64,000 nucleotides of DNA from Pueribacillus theae (GTDB lineage Bacteria > Bacillota > Bacilli > Bacillales > UBA6769), in contig NZ_QCZG01000002.1 in NCBI RefSeq assembly GCF_003097615.1, positions 1 to 64,000 on the forward strand, written 5' to 3'. Below the pieces are notes generated by a model. It was not told the DNA's origin, ran no database searches, and saw only the letters and a list, made by a program, of their open reading frames with translations. The position numbers were made by a program, and so were the translations under genes. Shown in pieces: positions 63,038-64,000 of this stretch (the first letter of the stretch is position 1; each line of letters begins with the position of its first letter).

Positions 63038-63601
63038 TCATTTATTACTTTTATCTGGTTCCTGGTAATCAAGAGGTTTATTCGAACTCATGGCACCGTG
63101 CTGCTTCGCCAATTCTGCAAAAGATTCATCGCTTGAAGTAACAAGGATTTTTGTGCCTAATGGAAGTTCGTCATACAACCGTTCAACATCTTCGTTGTGC
63201 ATCCGTATACAGCCATTGCTAATATATTTTCCGATTGAGGAAGGTTCGTTCGTTCCGTGGATGCCATACGTTCTCCCATCGGTATGTAATGCATCAAATC
63301 CGATCCATCTGGAGCCTAATGGATTGTTTGCCGCCCCTCCCGGTATGTTTAATTTGCGGTAATAGGGATCTTTAGCCTTTACGATCATGGTAAATTTTCC
63401 TTCAGGAGTTAGTGTCTTTTCCTTTCCTGTTGCAACAGGCTTGATATATTGGATACGCCCATTAGAGATAAATGCTAGCTTGTTTGTCGCTTTATTCACA
63501 ATAATAAAAGGATCCCCAACAAGAGGATTCGGTTCAAGAGGCCATATAGGCGAAATGAAAGTTACTGATAATGCTAGGAAAAAAGACAATGCCTTCATCA
63601 T
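63038..63601 (-). CDS. L,D-transpeptidase (YkuD family)
   Basis: 187 residues with an N-terminal hydrophobic signal (about 2-22). The catalytic YkuD motif is seen as YGIHGTNEPSSIGKY followed by SNGCIRM with the nucleophile Cys. Cross-links peptidoglycan or modifies the spore cortex. GGGAGG ribosome site. No LysM domain. Stands alone. Confidence 0.88.
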   Translation of the reverse strand: MMKALSFFLALSVTFISPIWPLEPNPLVGDPFIIVNKATNKLAFISNGRIQYIKPVATGKEKTLTPEGKFTMIVKAKDPYYRKLNIPGGAANNPLGSRWIGFDALHTDGRTYGIHGTNEPSSIGKYISNGCIRMHNEDVERLYDELPLGTKILVTSSDESFAELAKQHGAMSSNKPLDYQEPDKSNK

Positions 63602-63739
63602 TTTCGTTTCCTCCCTTCCCTCTTAGGGTGACAAACGGAAGGGTCTTTCATTCGTTTACCTATGGGAAAATAAAGGTATTTATTCATACCCTGCTTGGGT
63701 CTGCCCATAACACCCGTTAAGTTTCGCTAAAGTTTCACT

Positions 63740-64000
63740 TTAAATCGATGCAGTCGACTCCATTTTTGATTTTCTTCGCTCAACGATTTTGATGACGTAA
63801 ATGCTTCCTTCATATAAGAAAATCATTGGAATAAGAACAAGCAGCTGGCTGATGAAATCAGGCGGTGTGATAACGGCAGATATAATTGCAATCGCTAAGT
63901 ATGACCATTTACGGACTTTCTTCATCGTTTCTGCAGTCAGCATATCAATCGAAGCTAAAAACATTACAATAACAGGCATTTCAAATAAAAGCCCAAGCGG
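63740..64000 (-). CDS. tatC: Twin-arginine translocase subunit TatC (C-terminal part)
   Basis: The C-terminal 86 codons of TatC, continuing beyond the window end. PLGLLFEMPVIVMFLA, RKWSYLAIAIISAVITPPD and the final spans match; the last three membrane segments are present. Its regulators and tatA would lie to the right. Confidence 0.88.
   Translation of the reverse strand, partial: PLGLLFEMPVIVMFLASIDMLTAETMKKVRKWSYLAIAIISAVITPPDFISQLLVLIPMIFLYEGSIYVIKIVERRKSKMESTASI

Noticed and set aside
1-64000. CRISPR arrays, tRNA or rRNA genes, prophage structural genes
   Set aside because: No regularly spaced repeats, cloverleaf-like sequences, rRNA blocks or phage proteins were seen on either strand.

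Overview
The window comes from a spore-forming, Bacillaceae-type Firmicute. Roughly the right 40% follows the Bacillus subtilis chromosome order around punA-deoB-xerD-yqzK, fur-spoIIM-nudF-yqkF, yqjQ-proI, rnz-yqjE-yqjD-yqjC and tatC. It also holds sporulation genes (spoIIM, a MciZ-like peptide) and a Prli42-type miniprotein. I see no rRNA, tRNA or CRISPR array.

Left part, about 1-37 kb: a mosaic region dominated by enzymes that take up, assimilate or insert nitrogen. These are nadE, purC, hisH-hisF, glnA-glnK-amtB, gltB-gltD-dapL-dapF, an AraC regulator, a pdxT fragment, guaA, purS-Q-L-F, a fused anthranilate synthase trpE(G), and lysA. Nearly every complete unit is either an ammonia-assimilation step or an enzyme using Gln, Glu, Asp or NH3 as amino donor. 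They are pulled out of their usual pathway operons: there is no other his, trp or pdx gene and only part of the pur set. PurR-type operators (CGAACATT - N18/19 - AATGTTCG) lie in front of purC, purS and glnA. The purS leader still carries a promoter, a degenerate guanine-riboswitch-like element and a terminator hairpin, as if purE-K-B-C had been cut out of a classical pur operon.

Inside this region (18.8-27.7 kb) is ordinary accessory material: an HxlR regulator with a divergent F420-type NADP oxidoreductase, an ABC-2 transporter with a two-component system, an RDD membrane protein, adaA-ogt, and a decayed VirB4-like conjugation gene that marks a past mobile element.

37-39 kb: small YbxH-like gene, a structured IS605-like non-coding element, and a PadR/DUF1129 pair flanked by two related 105-bp structured repeats. 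The spoVA/spoIIA/dacF genes expected between lysA and punA in Bacillus are absent, so this is a synteny break.

39-64 kb: backbone genes for purine nucleoside salvage (two tandem punA, deoB), XerD recombination, iron regulation, acyl-CoA metabolism (acyl-CoA dehydrogenase, acyl-CoA ligase, thiolase, carboxyltransferase, methylmalonyl-CoA epimerase), a sulfolactate-type yit locus, proline synthesis, RNase Z, an L,D-transpeptidase and the start of tatC. A 145-bp MITE-like repeat occurs twice and an 85-bp repeat occurs once in each orientation.

Two genes (hisH and the carboxyltransferase yqjD) are each broken near the 3' end by the apparent loss of one A in a poly-A run. This is either a sequencing error or real slippage.
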